NCBI GenBank assembly: GCA_031979385.1
Contig: DALZEF010000023.1
Span: 1 to 47,475, forward strand
Reading direction: 5' to 3'
Length of the DNA: 47,475 bases
Source: Timonella sp031979385
GTDB lineage: Bacteria > Actinomycetota > Actinomycetes > Actinomycetales > Cellulomonadaceae
Part shown: positions 1 through 8,358 of the stretch, one piece after another
Position numbering within the stretch: position 1 is the stretch's first letter
Layout: every line of letters starts with the position of its first letter
Notes under the pieces: generated by a model
Seen by the model: the letters and a program-made list of their open reading frames with translations, nothing else
Database searches by the model: none
What the model was told of the DNA's origin: nothing
Translations under genes and position numbers: made by a program

Positions 1-231
1 GCGGCTGGCTCTGGCCTGATGTGTCTCGAATGCGTCGTGATCAGTGAAGATCTCGTGGACGGTCCAGATAAGCGGATTATCTGACTGCTCAACGGAAAAC
101 AGTAGACACTCAGGTTCGGAGCGTGTGAGATGGATGTGCTGTTGGAGATGCTCGCGGACGATATCGGCCTCCTGTGTGTCTGAGCAAATGAGTCGGCCAG
201 TCAGCACAATCCGGTTGTTCGGGGAATCCAT
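1..231 (-). CDS. ABM-domain (putative quinol monooxygenase) protein, C-terminus cut by window edge
   Basis: Reading leftwards from ATG at 231 there are 77 uninterrupted codons running off the window edge. The protein opens MDSPNNRIVLTGRLIC and contains HIHLTRSEPECLLF, a stretch with Glu and Cys before SVEQ, then WTVHEIFTDHDAFETHQ. This is the layout of the small antibiotic-biosynthesis-monooxygenase fold (YgiN/HmoA-like, usually 90-110 residues): a beta strand, a helix with R-E-H, an 'EPGC'-like turn, then 'E.F.D..A...H'. Family members are cofactor-free oxygenases or heme-degrading enzymes, so the exact activity cannot be given. About 20-30 residues are missing beyond the edge. It is divergent from the gene at 337. 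Confidence 0.7.
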   Translation of the reverse strand, partial: MDSPNNRIVLTGRLICSDTQEADIVREHLQQHIHLTRSEPECLLFSVEQSDNPLIWTVHEIFTDHDAFETHQARASR

Positions 232-336
232 GAACCCACTGTACTGTGCGGGTTTATAAGTGTCTCAATATGAGTTTGGGCCACAACAAGGTCGACTAAT
301 GTTAAGAGCCATAGGGAACGACAAGGGAGTGTCACA

Positions 337-1203
337 GTGGATCTGCTGGACAAACATTGGGCTGTAGAACTGCAACGAATCGGTGGGAGTATCCATCAGG
401 ATGACGCTCCACCACTCACCCCAGCCGAAGAAGCAGAGCATCAAGCCGAGATCACCCGGTACTACGAGATGCTTGATTCGCTAGAAGACAATGCCGAGGC
501 GCTATCGAACGACACTGTCGCGCGAGCAATTCTATGGTCGCTGCACCCACTCGATGATTATGGCATTTATGAAGCGGCTTATGGTGCGCTGCGTAACTTT
601 ACGCCGCAGGCTCTCGCTCAAGCGGCTGCCGATGTACTACCTGAATGGCTCGCTAGGTTTGGGGACCATACCAGTATCCAGACGGCTCTGACAACGATTG
701 CCTGGGACGACGAGGCCCTGGATCTCCTCATTGAAGAGGGAAGCGAATGGACGACCGAGCAACGTAGTCTCGTAAAGGAGGCTATCGATCAGTGGGTACG
801 GGAAGACGATGCGTGGGAGCCGCTGTTTGAATCTCTGGGTGGCGAGTTGCCGCAGCCTGCCACAGCGCCCATCCCCGCCGATTGGCCCGAGGACTGGCGG
901 GCAGCAGCGCAGGCGTTCCGCGACACTGGACGCGTTGACCTTGCTTGGACGAACGAGAGAGATTTCCCCAGTAACTTCGACCGCGTACTCTCGATCATGG
1001 AACTGGATCACGGCGCTCGGTGGAGGGATGTGCCGGACCTCCTGAACCCCCTAATGATCCGGCGGCGCAATGAACTGCCAGCATTTATCCGCGCTCTGGC
1101 AGCGCTGCCAGAAGATCGTTTCACTCGCGTCATGTCCAACATAGAACGAGCGAGACCTGATCTAGCAGCGAGACTCTTGCCTGACGTGAACTCTGAGCGA
1201 TAG
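337..1203 (+). CDS. Hypothetical protein, 288 aa, helical
   Basis: GTG start with AAGGGAG about 8 bases upstream. The soluble, acidic 288-residue product has no signal peptide or membrane segment. It is rich in predicted amphipathic helices (TPAEEAEHQAEITRYYEML; DNAEALSNDTVARAILWSL; FTPQALAQAAADVLPEWL), which suggests a HEAT/Armadillo-like or other all-helical fold. I recognise no family and see no catalytic motif. It is followed 83 bases later by the GyrI-like gene on the same strand, with a separate ribosome site, so the two may be cotranscribed. The strand choice is supported by start, ribosome site and consistent codon use; antisense frames here are shadows. Confidence 0.75.
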   Translation: MDLLDKHWAVELQRIGGSIHQDDAPPLTPAEEAEHQAEITRYYEMLDSLEDNAEALSNDTVARAILWSLHPLDDYGIYEAAYGALRNFTPQALAQAAADVLPEWLARFGDHTSIQTALTTIAWDDEALDLLIEEGSEWTTEQRSLVKEAIDQWVREDDAWEPLFESLGGELPQPATAPIPADWPEDWRAAAQAFRDTGRVDLAWTNERDFPSNFDRVLSIMELDHGARWRDVPDLLNPLMIRRRNELPAFIRALAALPEDRFTRVMSNIERARPDLAARLLPDVNSER

Positions 1204-1286
1204 ACCACCGGGAATAGGGCTTAGTAGAGAGGGCATAACTGGAACTAGCACTCTCGAACCCCATTGGGCAGATAGGAAGAGAAGGC

Positions 1287-1910
1287 ATGGCGGAGAAGAT
1301 TGACTTCAAGAAGACACTTGATACGTACCATGCACGGCCGCGAGAATTCCGACTCGTAGAAGTGCCACCCATGTCGTATCTGATGATCGACGGACACGGA
1401 GACCCCAACACTTCCGCATCATATGCGCAGGCATTTGAAGCGCTCTACCAGGTTGCTTACACCCTAAAGTTCTTGAGTAAACGGGAGTTCGGACGCGACT
1501 ACGTGGTTCCGCCACTCGAAGGTTTGTGGTGGGCTCAGGATATGTCCGCGTTTACTGGTGCTCGGGATAAGTCCCAGTGGGATTGGACGATGATGCTGAT
1601 GGTGCCAGGGTGGTTGACTTCCGCGGACATCGAGGCGGCGGTCACTACCGTTGATGCCAAGAAACAAACGCCGGTTCGCCTACACGACATCAGCTTTGGG
1701 GAATACGCAGAAGACTTATGTGTGCAGACTCTCCACATTGGCTCATTTGATGACGAAGGTCCTGTCCTGAAGAAAATGCACAATGAGTACATTCCGAACC
1801 ACGGGCTTCGCATGACGGGCAAACATCACGAGATCTATCTCAGTGATCCGCGTAGAACCGACCCAGAAAAACTACGCACAATCCTCCGCCAGCCGGTTGA
1901 GTATACATAA
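1287..1910 (+). CDS. GyrI-like small-molecule-binding domain protein
   Basis: 207 residues, ATG start, preceded by an AGGAAGAGAAGG purine tract. The sequence matches stand-alone GyrI-like proteins (COG4832 type, SHS2-repeat fold). The N-terminus has the hallmark 'R.F.LVEVPPMSYLMIDGHGDPN'-type strand, followed by a long 'YAQAFEALYQVAYTLKFL' helix. A later 'PPLEGLWWAQD' segment carries the conserved Trp pair lining the ligand pocket. The second half has a 'VRLHDISFGEYAEDLCVQTLHIGSFDDEG' strand block and ends 'NHGLRMTGKHHEIYLSDPRRTDPEKLRTILRQPV', typical of the family C-terminus. Relatives bind hydrophobic cations or hydrolyse cyclopropanoids. The substrate here is unknown. There is no attached AraC/MerR DNA-binding domain. 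Confidence 0.85.
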   Translation: MAEKIDFKKTLDTYHARPREFRLVEVPPMSYLMIDGHGDPNTSASYAQAFEALYQVAYTLKFLSKREFGRDYVVPPLEGLWWAQDMSAFTGARDKSQWDWTMMLMVPGWLTSADIEAAVTTVDAKKQTPVRLHDISFGEYAEDLCVQTLHIGSFDDEGPVLKKMHNEYIPNHGLRMTGKHHEIYLSDPRRTDPEKLRTILRQPVEYT

Positions 1911-1981
1911 GCCTCGATGGCTCTTCGAGGGTGGGCCGTTGGCCCTCTCAAAGCAAGGTTTTGACGTGTGAGAATGCTTGC

Positions 1982-2527
1982 ATGGGTAGGCCGACAACCA
2001 AAGCAGAACTTCTTGAGGTCTCAGACACTAGGTACAGGACGCTCCAGGACTTGATTGACTCGATGAGCTTGGAAGAGCGTTCTGTGCAGTTTGATTTCGG
2101 ACCTGATCTCGCGGGTAGGGAGGCGCATTGGACTCGTGATCAAAACCTGCGTGACGTGCTCATCCACCTACATGAGTGGCATCAACTTCTGCTTACGTGG
2201 GTTGTTGCACACCAAGACGGCAAACAGCAACCATTTCTTCCAGCGCCATATAACTGGCGAACGTATGGTGCAATGAATCAGGGCTTCCTGCGAAAGCATC
2301 AGGGGACTTCCCTTGAAGACGCTTTGAACATGCTTGAGCGCAGTCATAGGCGACTGATGAATATGATCGATAACTTCACCGACCAGGAGTTGTTCGAGAA
2401 GCAGTACTTTCCATGGACCGGCACGACCAGCCTCGGCTCGTACTGCGTGTCTGCGACGTCCAGTCACTATGAATGGGCCACGAAGAAGATACGTGTACAC
2501 ATCAAAGTGCTTCGCTCGTCTACCTAA
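1982..2527 (+). CDS. ClbS/DfsB-family four-helix-bundle protein
   Basis: 181 residues from ATG 1982 (MGRPTTKAELLEVSDTRY). A GTG at 1931 in the same frame is possible, but the family begins with 'M.RPTTKEELL', so the downstream ATG is preferred. Segments HLHEWHQLLLTWV, PAPYNWRTYGAMNQGF and RSHRRLMNMIDNFTDQELFEKQYFPWTGTTSLGSY follow the ClbS/DfsB (formerly DUF1706) pattern of a DinB-like bundle. Known ClbS is a cyclopropane hydrolase giving self-protection against colibactin in E. coli; most homologues are uncharacterised. Lying next to a GyrI-like gene, it may belong to a small genotoxin or xenobiotic-protection set, which is inference. The ribosome site is poor. Confidence 0.85.
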   Translation: MGRPTTKAELLEVSDTRYRTLQDLIDSMSLEERSVQFDFGPDLAGREAHWTRDQNLRDVLIHLHEWHQLLLTWVVAHQDGKQQPFLPAPYNWRTYGAMNQGFLRKHQGTSLEDALNMLERSHRRLMNMIDNFTDQELFEKQYFPWTGTTSLGSYCVSATSSHYEWATKKIRVHIKVLRSST

Positions 2528-2597
2528 CGCTTGTGGCCGCTCATCGGCGTAGTGGTGAGAATTGCCCAGAGAGCCGACTCTCGGGAGATGGACCGCT

Positions 2598-2808
2598 ATG
2601 ATCACCTGTATGAGCCAACCACAAGAAGAACCTCAGACTCCGCCCTCGAAGGTGTTGTTGCCTCTGGGAAGCGTCATCCTGGCAACGATTCTCACGCTCG
2701 TGTTCGCCGAACACACGTAGTCTCACTGCTTTGATCAGCATCGTCGCTCTGATGGGCGCAGGCATAATCTGGCAAGGATTCAAGAACCTGAAACTCGAAC
2801 GCACCTAG
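2598..2808 (+). pseudogene. Small two-helix membrane protein broken by a frameshift
   Basis: ATG 2598 (GGGAG at 2583-2587) opens a 40-codon frame: a polar Gln/Pro-rich head, then a hydrophobic helix (VLLPLGSVILATILTLVFAE), stopping at TAG 2718-2720. Starting at 2719 in the +1 frame, SLTALISIVALMGAGIIWQG then FKNLKLERT continues to TAG 2806. The two halves together make a coherent two-transmembrane protein of about 69 residues ending in a basic tail. The simplest reading is a one-base insertion, or a sequencing error, near 2718. The full-length family is not recognised. Confidence 0.5.
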
Positions 2809-2825
2809 TCGATACCGCACACGAC

Positions 2826-2856
2826 CACCCTCGTATTCGAGCGAAATGCGAGGGTG
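2826..2856. terminator. Hairpin terminator candidate between convergent genes
   Basis: An 8-bp perfect stem CACCCTCG/CGAGGGTG with a 15-base loop, lying between the end of the small membrane gene and the end of the minus-strand dehydrogenase. There is no real T-tract, so it may be a weak or bidirectional terminator. The rest of 2857-2936 shows nothing clear. Confidence 0.4.
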
Positions 2857-2936
2857 TCCATATGTTTACTGCATGTCGGCGTGAACTGGGACATCAGTTG
2901 AATATTTGAGGCCTTCGACTGATCTGGCTTTGAGCT

Positions 2937-3896
2937 CTACCGTTCAATCGTGTTGATAAGTGGCTCTCCTGTAAGGAAACGTTGAACGTTCTTGGTCACG
3001 AACTCGGAAGCTCCCACGGGCCGTCCGCCAGCAGCGTGTGGGGTGATGAGTACGTTGGGTGCGCTCCACAGTGGGGATTCAGAGGGTAGTGGCTCGCGCG
3101 CGAAAACATCCAGCGCTGCACCACCGATCTGACCGCTACGCAACGCCTGGTCCAGAGCATCCTCGTCGACGGTTGCTCCACGGCCAACGTTTACGAGCCA
3201 TGCATGATTTGGCAGGGTTTCAAATACCGACGTCGAGATGATCTTTTCCGTGCTGGGCAGTGACGGCAAGATGTTCACGAGCAGATCCGTCCCAGCCAGC
3301 ACCTCAAGGATTTCAGCTCCACTCACAACGGGAAATCCATGTCGTTCACCAGACGAATTGGCAATTCCCGTCACCGAAGCACCAAGTGCCCTATAAAGAG
3401 GAGCCAAGGACGCCGCGATGGAACCGAAACCCCAGATTGTGATCCGAGCATCAGCCAGCGTGCCCAATCCGGGAAACGTTGAACCATCGCGCTGAACACC
3501 GACAGGCTGCGCCCAGCCGAGTTCCTTGGCCCAGCGTCCTTCGAGTTGGGCACCATACGCAAGATCAAACCGGCGCGCCGCGGCCAGCGAGAGCATGAGC
3601 GTGTGTTCGGCCACGGGACCGTCGTGCAGTCCGGAACCGTTTGTGATGACGACCTCTGGTGCGAACCCTGCCGCCTCAATCACGTCCACGCCAGCGCTCA
3701 GCGCCGCGACCCATCGCAGGTTGTGGAGTCGAGCAGCGCTATCGGAAAGTTGTTTGCGGGTGTTTCCCCAGACCACAAGCGCATCGGCATCCTCATGTTC
3801 GGTGGGGATCGGTTCGGTGGGAGCGTAGGTAAACACCGAGACACCAGGAAAAGTGGGCAGGGACAAAGAGATCGATGTAGGTAGTAGTACTTTCAC
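2937..3896 (-). CDS. D-2-hydroxyacid dehydrogenase (NAD(P)-dependent)
   Basis: 319 residues, GTG start at 3896 with GGAAAGG upstream. A typical D-isomer-specific 2-hydroxyacid dehydrogenase: a catalytic domain (1-100 plus the C-terminal helix) wrapped around a Rossmann domain. The nucleotide motif is W-G-F-G-S-I-A-A at 155-162, so the third glycine of the usual GxGxxG is Ala. The catalytic triad is present: Arg239 in VNVGRG, Glu268 in FAREPLP, His287 in LITPHAAGG. It reduces 2-keto acids or oxidises D-2-hydroxy acids; glyoxylate/hydroxypyruvate reductase-like enzymes (GhrA group) are the closest in feel. It is convergent with upstream genes and divergent from the response regulator, so probably monocistronic. 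Substrate is not assignable from sequence. Confidence 0.88.
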   Translation of the reverse strand: MKVLLPTSISLSLPTFPGVSVFTYAPTEPIPTEHEDADALVVWGNTRKQLSDSAARLHNLRWVAALSAGVDVIEAAGFAPEVVITNGSGLHDGPVAEHTLMLSLAAARRFDLAYGAQLEGRWAKELGWAQPVGVQRDGSTFPGLGTLADARITIWGFGSIAASLAPLYRALGASVTGIANSSGERHGFPVVSGAEILEVLAGTDLLVNILPSLPSTEKIISTSVFETLPNHAWLVNVGRGATVDEDALDQALRSGQIGGAALDVFAREPLPSESPLWSAPNVLITPHAAGGRPVGASEFVTKNVQRFLTGEPLINTIER

Positions 3897-3974
3897 CTGA
3901 TCAACCTTTCCATATCCGCCATTAATTGTCCGCCCAACCGGCAGTTGCTACCCCCGAAATACCCGGTTATCCAA

Positions 3975-3987
3975 TAGAATCAAGGGG
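3975..3987 (+). promoter_or_regulatory. -10 element of a leaderless promoter for the response regulator
   Basis: TAGAAT at 3975-3980 is followed by six bases and then the GTG at 3987, the spacing expected when transcription begins on the start codon. The only purine-rich stretch (AAGGGG at 3982-3987) overlaps the start and cannot act as a ribosome site. No convincing -35 hexamer is seen. Leaderless mRNAs are common in actinomycetes. Confidence 0.55.
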
Positions 3988-4658
3988 TGGAGAACAATAA
4001 CAACGTAAGCATCGGTGACATCCGCGTGATGATTGTTGACGACCACGAGGTCGTCCGCCGCGGTATCGCTGAGGTAATTGACCGTTCCGAGGGAATGGGT
4101 ATTGTCGCTGAGGCCGGCAGTGTTGCTGAGGGTGTGCGTCGTGCTGAACTTGTGAGTCCACAAGTCATGCTCGTTGACCTGCAGCTTCCTGATGGGACGG
4201 GGATTGATCTGATGCGTGCGGTGCGCGCTAAGAGCCCCGAGATTCGCGCGATCGTGCTGACTTCCTTCGATGATGACACCGCGCTCGCGGCTGCTCTTGA
4301 GGTTGGCGCTGCAGCATATGTGTTGAAGTCTGTGCGTGGGGCCGAGATCGCAGAGGTGGTTCGCGCGGTTGCCGCGGGTCGTGTTTTGCTCGATGAGCGG
4401 ACTGTGACTCGTCGCCGTAAGGAGAACGACGACCCAACCGAGGACCTCACTCCCAGCGAGTTGCGTGTGGTTGAGTTGATCGGCGAGGGCCTGTCCAACC
4501 GCGAGATCGCGGAGCGTTTGTCGATCGCGGAGAAGACGGTGAAGAACCACATCACTTCGCTGCTCGCGAAGATGGGTCTGCAGCGTCGCACCCAGGTCGC
4601 CGCGTGGGTTGCGGCTCGCAAGAACCACGCGTGGTCGAGTGAGCCGGGCACCATCTAG
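3987..4658 (+). CDS. NarL/FixJ-family response regulator
   Basis: 223 residues. The receiver domain spans about 11-130: Asp18/Asp19 acid pocket (VMIVDDHEVVRRG), phospho-acceptor Asp64 (VMLVDLQLPDG), Thr92 and Lys114 (AAYVLKSVRG). The LuxR-type HTH covers about 153-205 (LTPSELRVVELIGEGLSNREIAERLSI then AEKTVKNHITSLLAKMGLQRRTQ). The architecture is DevR/NarL. The convergent minus-strand sensor kinase at 5135-6403 is of the matching HisKA_3 class and is the likely partner. Because that kinase is cotranslated with cydC, this regulator may control the cytochrome bd operon or another oxygen/redox response (inference). It probably has a leaderless mRNA and ends at the 19-bp hairpin at 4701-4745. Confidence 0.92.
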   Translation: MENNNNVSIGDIRVMIVDDHEVVRRGIAEVIDRSEGMGIVAEAGSVAEGVRRAELVSPQVMLVDLQLPDGTGIDLMRAVRAKSPEIRAIVLTSFDDDTALAAALEVGAAAYVLKSVRGAEIAEVVRAVAAGRVLLDERTVTRRRKENDDPTEDLTPSELRVVELIGEGLSNREIAERLSIAEKTVKNHITSLLAKMGLQRRTQVAAWVAARKNHAWSSEPGTI

Positions 4659-4700
4659 TTCCATTGTGCGTGCATGAAGATCATGCACTCTCTATATTGC

Positions 4701-4745
4701 CGACGAGCCGGCAGGTGAGCCAACAACTCACCTGCCGGCTCGTCG
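4701..4745. terminator. 19-bp perfect hairpin after the response regulator
   Basis: Stem 4701-4719 pairs perfectly with 4727-4745 (outer bases CGACGAG/CTCGTCG) around a 7-base loop. It starts 42 bases after the response-regulator stop. Only a short TCGTT follows, so it is a GC-rich terminator without a proper T-tract. Confidence 0.7.
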
Positions 4746-4873
4746 TCGTTAGGCGGAGGTGTCAGGGTTCCGAGGAACCTGTCGGGGCTGCGTCAGCCAA
4801 CCTGACATGTCGCTGCGACAACCTTAAACGTTTCAATCAGCGCTGATATGCGCACGTCACTTCTCCCAATCGT

Positions 4874-4959
4874 GCACTGGCTTGCCGAGAGGGGAGAGAC
4901 CAGCGATACGGAAAGCCGAAGGGGCGACACCAGCCATGAAGCCAGTGCCACCCCTTCGG
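4874..4959. other. Overlapping inverted repeats between two-component genes
   Basis: Two pairings share this stretch. GCACTGGCTT (4874-4883) pairs with AAGCCAGTGC (4939-4948), and CCGAAGGGG (4916-4924) pairs with CCCCTTCGG (4951-4959). They interleave, so the RNA could form either stem but not both without a pseudoknot. On the minus strand this lies downstream of the sensor kinase and may be its terminator. The remainder of 4746-5134 has no gene I can support; short open frames there have no ribosome site or family resemblance. Confidence 0.4.
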
Positions 4960-5134
4960 TGTTGGTTCTCGGATGCATCATCCGAGTTTCGTCCCTCACA
5001 GTGTGTCCCGATTGTGCACTCGCAGTGTGCGCGTGCGTTTGAGAGTGACCTAATCCGTACTCTCACGTAGTGTGAGTGCGCTTTTGGTAACTCTCAGCAA
5101 TAGGGAGACCAGCGAGGGGAAGTGCATGACCGAG

Positions 5135-6403
5135 TTACGAGTCCGAGGGGACCGTCCACTCCGTGGTTGACGTGATGACCTGCGGTGCTTCCTCGATGCG
5201 TTGCGGTTTGAGCGGAGCGGTCCACTGTAGCAGGGCGCCGCGCCCGGACGGTGAGTTCTCCAGCGAGTAGGTGCCGCCGTATTGCCTAGCCCGTGCGGAG
5301 ATGTTCCAGGTGCCTGACTTGCGGCCAGACACGAACTTGAGGCCGATTCCATCGTCCTCGACCTGGATATCGATGCAGCCAACTCCGTCGGAGGCTGCCT
5401 CCGGAGAGGTCACGGCCACGCGAATCTGCACGGATTGGGCTTGGGCGTGACGCGCGGCGTTGGCGAGTCCCTCGCGGCACACTGCGAGCGTGTCATCGGT
5501 CAGGTGCTTGGACACGAGTTCGTCGATGGTCTGTTCCTCGGCGTCCAATGCGCCGAGGTCGTTGCCGTCGAGTGAGATCACAAGTGACGGAGCAAATCCT
5601 AGGCCGGTACGGGCTAGGGCGGCTTCGCGGCGGAGCCGTTCCACGAGTCCTGTCGCTGCGTCGGGGTCGCGTAGGGAGTGGACAATGGAACGGATCTCGC
5701 GTACGGAATTGTCGATGTTGTCGAGGGCCTCGTCGAGAATCGCGATGAGCCCGGCCTTATCGAGCCCGCGGGCGGCGCGGCGGCGGACGACCTCAAGCTG
5801 CATACCGGTGGCAAACAACTGTTGAATGGCTAGGTCGTGTAGGTCGCGGGCGATGCGTTCGCGTTCCTCCACGAGTTTGCCCATGTCCTGTGCTTGGCGG
5901 GCCTCGGAGACGACGAGCGCGAGGGCAGCCTGGTCAGCGAAGGTCGTGGCCCGTTCGAGGTCCTTCGAGATGAACGACTCCTGGCTTTCGCGGCGCAGCA
6001 ACACCAGGACGCCAACGGGTTTCTCCTGCGTACCCATGGGGGCGTAAAGCGCGGGACCGTACTTCCGCAGTTGCGGCGTGATGATGTTGCGCTCCTGTGC
6101 GAGGGACGGGACGATCCGGGCTTTGCCGCTCTTGAGAGCGGTCCAGGACAGTCCATCGCGAGGCATAGTTATGCCGAGTAGTTCCTCAGCGCCCCATCCC
6201 TTGACGATCTCCACGACGAGTTCCCCTTTGAGCCCGGGGAGCACGAGTGCGGCCGCGTCAGCATCAGCGATGTCGCGGGCGAGCGTGACGATGTGTTCGA
6301 GAACGTCTTCCTCGGGGAGCCCTTGGAGCAGCATCGTGGTGATTTCTGCTCCGGCGCTCAACCATTTTTCGCGTTCGATTGCGTCGGCTTCTGAAGGGTT
6401 CAC
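5135..6403 (-). CDS. GAF-domain sensor histidine kinase (HisKA_3, DevS/NarX class)
   Basis: 422 residues, GTG start overlapping the cydC stop (GTGA), with AAGGAG inside the end of cydC. Residues about 20-170 form a GAF domain (VLEHIVTLARDIADADAAAL; GPALYAPMGTQEKPVGVLVL). The HisKA_3 box ERERIARDLHDLAIQQLF carries phospho-acceptor His189. The HATPase has an N-box (EGLANAARHA, Asn315) and a G1 box DDGIGL (350-355). There is no membrane segment, so it is cytosolic. DevS/DosS-type kinases sense O2, NO, CO or redox through GAF; here the single GAF shows no obvious proximal heme His, so ligand and chemistry are unknown. Translational coupling to the cytochrome bd genes argues for a respiratory or oxygen signal. 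Its likely partner is the response regulator at 3987-4658. Confidence 0.92.
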   Translation of the reverse strand: MNPSEADAIEREKWLSAGAEITTMLLQGLPEEDVLEHIVTLARDIADADAAALVLPGLKGELVVEIVKGWGAEELLGITMPRDGLSWTALKSGKARIVPSLAQERNIITPQLRKYGPALYAPMGTQEKPVGVLVLLRRESQESFISKDLERATTFADQAALALVVSEARQAQDMGKLVEERERIARDLHDLAIQQLFATGMQLEVVRRRAARGLDKAGLIAILDEALDNIDNSVREIRSIVHSLRDPDAATGLVERLRREAALARTGLGFAPSLVISLDGNDLGALDAEEQTIDELVSKHLTDDTLAVCREGLANAARHAQAQSVQIRVAVTSPEAASDGVGCIDIQVEDDGIGLKFVSGRKSGTWNISARARQYGGTYSLENSPSGRGALLQWTAPLKPQRIEEAPQVITSTTEWTVPSDS

Positions 6404-8358
6404 GAGCTAGCTCCTTGGGGTTCTTGGGCCTCAGCCGCAAGTGCGGTGCGGTAGGTTTCGTCGCGTTCGATGAGTTCGTGGTGGGTGCCGCGGTCTCGCA
6501 CAACTCCGTGTTCGAGGATGAGTACCTCATCTGCGTGAGCCATGGGAGAGAGCCGGTGTGTTGCGATCACCATCGTACGTCCGCTCGTTCCGCTGCGGTT
6601 TGAGGCGATCATCTCCACGATGAGCGTGTCCGCAGTGGCGGGATCGAGGTGTTCGGCTGGTTCGTCCACGAGTAGTACCCGGGCGGTGGAGCAGAACGCG
6701 CGCGCAAGAAGAAGCCTGCGTCGTTCGCCACCGGAGATAGTGGTTGCGCCTGCGCCAAGCATCGTGTTGACTCCGTTTGGCAGGGCTGCCAGCCAGGAGC
6801 CGAGCCCCGCTGCGGTCAGCGCCTCCTCTGCCTCTGTCTCGGTTGTGGTTCCTCGTGCTACCCGGAGGTTTTCGAGCACAGTGGTCTCGAAGATGTGCGC
6901 ATCCTCGGCGAGGAACACGACATCGCGCGCAACGTCGTGGAGGTCTAGGTCGCCCAGCGGCGTGCCGTTCAGTGTGACCTGACCGGCACATGGGTCGAGT
7001 AACCCGGCAAGCGTCATGAGGGTAGTTGTCTTGCCAGTTCCGGACGGTCCCACGAGGGCGACGGTCGTTCCCGGCGCAAGGTCGAGTTCCAGACCGCTCA
7101 GCACCGTCGTTCCGGGCCAGCCGGTGGTGAGCGCTTCGGCCCGCAGATGCACTTCGGTTTGTGTGCTTTTCGACGAGTCCTCATCTTCCAGCCCCACCTC
7201 ACTCTCCGCGCTGTGTTCGCCGTGGGAGGTCTGGCCGGAGTCTGGGCGCAACAGGTTGGTGACGGGCGCAAGCCCGTCCTCCAACTCGACCGCAAACTCA
7301 CCGGTGACGTGCTCGGAGTGGCCGCCTGACTCGTCGAGAAGCCGCATAATTCGGGCCGCAGCGGTACGTGAGGTGTGCACCTGAACTGCCGCCGCTGGAA
7401 GGCCTTGCAGCACCTCGAAGATCGCGAGTGGGGTGAGCACGATGACCGCGAGCTCAACCGGAGCGAGTGCGCCGGACACGACGCTCGGGATGCCCAGAAT
7501 GGCTGCTGACAGTGCGGACGCGACCAGCGCGAACGTGAAGATGCCCTGGGCTAGACCGTCGTAGCGGGCGGCACGGTCCGTTGCCCGGTAGATGCGCTGC
7601 TCGATGCCGGCAAGGGCCTCGAACGACGTATTCAACGAACCAGCGACGGCCAACTCGGCGCTGTTCGACACAAGTTCGTGCGAGAGCACCGACATGTCTG
7701 TGCGAGCCTGCGAGGACTGCAGTTCCGTTTCACGGGCTGCCTTTTGCGCGAGCCACGGCGCAACCACGCCGGCGAGCAGCAGGCATACGGCGAGAGCGAG
7801 TGCCGCGGGTATGTGGAATAAGCCGACAAACACGACCGAGCCCATCGACAGAACGGCTGCTACGAGCGCGGGAATGATACCGCGCACCACCACATCGCCC
7901 ACCGCGTCCACGTCCGCGGAGACGCGAGCGAGCAGGTCACCGCGGCGTAGCGTTCCGGCGGTCTGGGCGTTTCCGGTGGCCAGCCGCGCATAGATGTGCG
8001 TGCGCAGCGAAGCCATGCCCTTGAGCGCAACCGAGTGCGTGGCCAGCCGTTCAAGATAGCGGAACAGGCCGCGCGTGATGCCGAACATGCGCACGCCAAC
8101 GGTCGCGACGGTCAGTTGCATGACCGGTGGCATCTGGGATGCACGAGCTATCAACCATGCGGAGACCGCTGCAAGGGCGATCGAAGAGCCAAGCGAGATG
8201 ACACCCATGAGTACCGCACGGGCAACTTCTGAGCGAGAGATATCGAGTAGTGCGATGGCCCGGCGCAGAGGTGCTGGGGCTAGCGCGTCGTTGTGGACGG
8301 AAGCGTAACTTTCACGAAGTGAGTTGCGAGACGGTGAGACCTGATCAGGAGTCGACAT
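6400..8358 (-). CDS. cydC: Cysteine/glutathione ABC exporter subunit CydC
   Basis: 652 residues from ATG 8358, chosen over an upstream ATG at 8424 because a strong AAAGGAGGG site lies just before it. The start overlaps the cydD stop by 14 bases. An N-terminal six-helix ABC exporter domain (VARAVLMGVISLGSSIALA; AVSAWLIARASQMPPVM) is followed by an ABC ATPase with Walker A GPSGTGKTT, signature ISGGERRR and Walker B VLLVDEPAEHLD. CydC and CydD form a heterodimer that exports reduced thiols (and affects heme loading) needed to assemble cytochrome bd. A poorly conserved acidic linker of about 60 residues (SEHVTGEFAVE to EDSSKSTQTE) separates the two domains. The next gene is the overlapping sensor kinase. 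Confidence 0.93.
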   Translation of the reverse strand: MSTPDQVSPSRNSLRESYASVHNDALAPAPLRRAIALLDISRSEVARAVLMGVISLGSSIALAAVSAWLIARASQMPPVMQLTVATVGVRMFGITRGLFRYLERLATHSVALKGMASLRTHIYARLATGNAQTAGTLRRGDLLARVSADVDAVGDVVVRGIIPALVAAVLSMGSVVFVGLFHIPAALALAVCLLLAGVVAPWLAQKAARETELQSSQARTDMSVLSHELVSNSAELAVAGSLNTSFEALAGIEQRIYRATDRAARYDGLAQGIFTFALVASALSAAILGIPSVVSGALAPVELAVIVLTPLAIFEVLQGLPAAAVQVHTSRTAAARIMRLLDESGGHSEHVTGEFAVELEDGLAPVTNLLRPDSGQTSHGEHSAESEVGLEDEDSSKSTQTEVHLRAEALTTGWPGTTVLSGLELDLAPGTTVALVGPSGTGKTTTLMTLAGLLDPCAGQVTLNGTPLGDLDLHDVARDVVFLAEDAHIFETTVLENLRVARGTTTETEAEEALTAAGLGSWLAALPNGVNTMLGAGATTISGGERRRLLLARAFCSTARVLLVDEPAEHLDPATADTLIVEMIASNRSGTSGRTMVIATHRLSPMAHADEVLILEHGVVRDRGTHHELIERDETYRTALAAEAQEPQGASS

